From contig VGAJ01000004.1 of NCBI GenBank assembly GCA_016870795.1, forward strand, positions 1-64,000: DNA of 64,000 bases, in the 5' to 3' direction. This document shows, in pieces, positions 62,575 to 64,000 of this stretch; within the stretch, counting starts at the first letter, position 1; each line of letters opens with the position of its first letter. The notes below the pieces were generated by a model. It ran no database searches. It had not been told where the DNA came from and saw nothing but the letters and a program-made list of their open reading frames with translations. Source of the stretch: Actinomycetota bacterium (GTDB lineage: Bacteria; Actinomycetota; Actinomycetes; Nanopelagicales; Nanopelagicaceae). The position numbers were made by a program, and so were the translations under genes.

Positions 62575-64000
62575 TTACTCCTTCCATCCATTTGGCGCGA
62601 TTACAGTGTTCTTGACATCTGCATAGAAATCAAATGACCAAGTACCACCATCTCTACCAATACCTGATTTTTTCGAACCACCAAAAGGCGCACGAAGGTC
62701 TCTGATAAAGAAGCAGTTAACCCATATTGTTCCAGCAACTAGGTTTTTCGTTATCTTGGCTGCATGTTCCCTCTTGCCTGAGACAACCACTGCCGCTAGA
62801 CCAAACTCTGTGTCATTGGCCATGTTAAGGGCTTGATCATCGTTGGTGAAAGTTTGCATGCAAAGCACTGGGCCAAAAATTTCTTCACGGAATATCTCAC
62901 TCTTTGTATCTGGCTTCATAACAAGAGTCGGTTGATAATAGAGGCCACCCAAGTGCTCATTCGGAGCGCCACCAAGAACAATCTCTGCCCCCTCTTCTTT
63001 CGCACGTTCGACAAATCCTGCGATTTTGGAGAGATGGTCTTTATGAATCTGTGGACCCATTTGAGTTTCTTCTACTCGAGGGTCTCCTTGTTTAATTAGT
63101 GAAGCCTTCTTTATAAACAACTTTGTAAAGTCATCGGCCACGCTCTGATGAACCAGTAACCTGGTCCCAGAGAGACAGACTTGACCAGCATTGTCGTATT
63201 GCTCCACAGCCAGAGTAGTGGCCAGATCAAGATCTGCATCTTCCAAGACAATAAGGGGACTCTTTCCTCCTAATTCAAAGGTTATAGGAGTGAGATTATC
63301 TGCTGCCGCCCGGGCAATTTTTTTTGCAGTTGGGACAGAGCCAGTAAATGAGATTCTCGAGATTCCAGGATGCTTTGTTAGCGCAGCCCCAGCTTGTTCG
63401 CCAAGACCGAATATCACATTAAAAACACCTTTTGGCATCCCAGCCTTGACTGTTAGATCTGCAAAGAAACTTGCAGTAAGCGGCGTCCACTCAGCTGGTT
63501 TAAGAACTACCGTATCGCCAGCGGCAAGTGCTGGACCAATCTTCCAAGTAGCAAGCATTAATGGCGCATTCCATGGCGTAATTAGAGCTGCGACTCCTGA
63601 TGGATCCCAAGAAACATTATTAGAGTGACCACGAGTTTCGAAGGGTTCATGTTTAAGATTGTTACTAGCCCACTCCGCAAAAAAACGAATATTGGCTGCA
63701 GCTCGCGGCATTACGCCTCTTATATGAGAGCGCAACAGAGCTCCGTTATCAAGGGTCTCTATTTGAGCCAGAGTCTCGACATTGTCTTCAATCAACTTTG
63801 CTAGGCGTTCTAGAATTTCACCGCGTCCATGGGGACCTAAATCTCGCCATGCTGGAAATGCGGCATTAGCTGCATTAACTGCAAGATCTACTTCCTTCGT
63901 ATCACCTAAAGCAAAGTCTCCAAGGAATTGACCATCTATTGGTGAAGTATTCTTCAAAGTTTGCTCTGAAGAAATCCGTTCACCATTAATGAAGTGGCAG
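62575..64000 (-). CDS. hpaE: 5-Carboxymethyl-2-hydroxymuconate-semialdehyde dehydrogenase (cut by right edge)
   Basis: At least 475 residues on the minus strand, open to the window end. The track starts at an internal TTG (63957), but the frame continues upstream as 'HFINGERISSEQTLKNTSP', a normal ALDH N-terminus, so the real start is outside. Motifs: 'ALITPWNAPLMLATWKIGPAL', 'FELGGKSPLIVLEDADLD' (general base Glu) and 'NAGQVCLSGTRLLV' (catalytic Cys). It oxidises the HpaD ring-cleavage product. First visible gene of the cluster. Confidence 0.9.
   Translation of the reverse strand, partial: CHFINGERISSEQTLKNTSPIDGQFLGDFALGDTKEVDLAVNAANAAFPAWRDLGPHGRGEILERLAKLIEDNVETLAQIETLDNGALLRSHIRGVMPRAAANIRFFAEWASNNLKHEPFETRGHSNNVSWDPSGVAALITPWNAPLMLATWKIGPALAAGDTVVLKPAEWTPLTASFFADLTVKAGMPKGVFNVIFGLGEQAGAALTKHPGISRISFTGSVPTAKKIARAAADNLTPITFELGGKSPLIVLEDADLDLATTLAVEQYDNAGQVCLSGTRLLVHQSVADDFTKLFIKKASLIKQGDPRVEETQMGPQIHKDHLSKIAGFVERAKEEGAEIVLGGAPNEHLGGLYYQPTLVMKPDTKSEIFREEIFGPVLCMQTFTNDDQALNMANDTEFGLAAVVVSGKREHAAKITKNLVAGTIWVNCFFIRDLRAPFGGSKKSGIGRDGGTWSFDFYADVKNTVIAPNGWKE

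Noticed and set aside
63957-64000. hpaE start at the TTG of 63957 in the ORF track
   Set aside because: The frame continues upstream with a normal ALDH N-terminus to the window edge, so the gene is only cut.

Overview
The window looks like a chromosomal segment of a streamlined, AT-rich actinobacterium, most likely of the freshwater acI type (Nanopelagicales, Planktophila-like). Direct signs are WhiB, a SigR/RsrA pair, the fused OdhA/Kgd 2-oxoglutarate dehydrogenase, PdtaS, the Rv3235 and UPF0182 families, an actinobacterial C1:U72 initiator tRNA and a GTTCACC-type PHO box. Genes are tightly packed: ATGA/TAATG overlaps, convergent 3' overlaps of 4-24 bp, and several genes with a -10 box only 6-8 bases before the ATG. 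The genus is inferred; the phylum is well supported.

Layout. 0-5 kb: 3' end of secA, an Rv3235-family gene, a SAF/CpaE-like pair without other Tad genes, pdtaS and whiB1. 5-7 kb: tRNA-Arg, msrA-msrB and an AlkA-like glycosylase. 7-13 kb: an alpha-glucoside-type locus (LacI regulator, GH13 glucosidase, ABC binding lipoprotein and two permeases, no ATPase). 13-21 kb: housekeeping and poorly characterised genes, including a C-S lyase, a CrtI-like oxidoreductase, an HPF/RaiA-like factor, argG and a DUF885 peptidase. 21-25 kb: an FMN riboswitch and ribD-ribE-ribBA-ribH. 25-28 kb (minus strand): mmsA, an omega-aminotransferase and trhO. 28-30 kb: small membrane proteins, tRNA-Lys and an exported HNH nuclease. 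30-40 kb: a block resembling mycobacterial Rv3193c-Rv3197 (AarF kinase, ThiF-like protein, DUF2342, PDZ-Lon protease, UPF0182), with an intergenic small-RNA candidate at about 34.1 kb. 40-47 kb: tRNA-fMet, copA, hisN, rsgA, aroA, an SRAP gene, sigR-rsrA and a thioesterase. 47-53.5 kb: odhA, an SDR enzyme, a membrane protein, a degenerate GGDEF protein and orn. 53.5-57.6 kb: PHO box, pstSCAB and a terminator. 57.7-64 kb (minus strand): a homoprotocatechuate meta-cleavage cluster (hpaE, hpaD, FAH-family isomerase/decarboxylase) linked to a ferredoxin, ferredoxin reductase, small sigma4-like protein and PLP decarboxylase, cut by the right edge.

How the genes work together. The sugar locus probably imports and hydrolyses alpha-glucosides under LacI control. 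The rib operon is FMN-controlled through a riboswitch whose anti-sequestor pairing can be read from the sequence. sigR-rsrA is preceded by a near-perfect SigR promoter and is probably autoregulated as a leaderless transcript; msrA/msrB supply methionine sulfoxide repair. pstSCAB is under a PHO box. The right-end cluster suggests aromatic amine or amino-acid degradation through homoprotocatechuate, with an electron-transfer chain whose oxygenase is not in the window.

No rRNA, CRISPR array, transposase, prophage or origin was seen. No intergenic stretch exceeds about 300 bases. The most novel-looking items are the small-RNA candidate at 34.1 kb and the redox/sigma4/decarboxylase extension of the hpa cluster.
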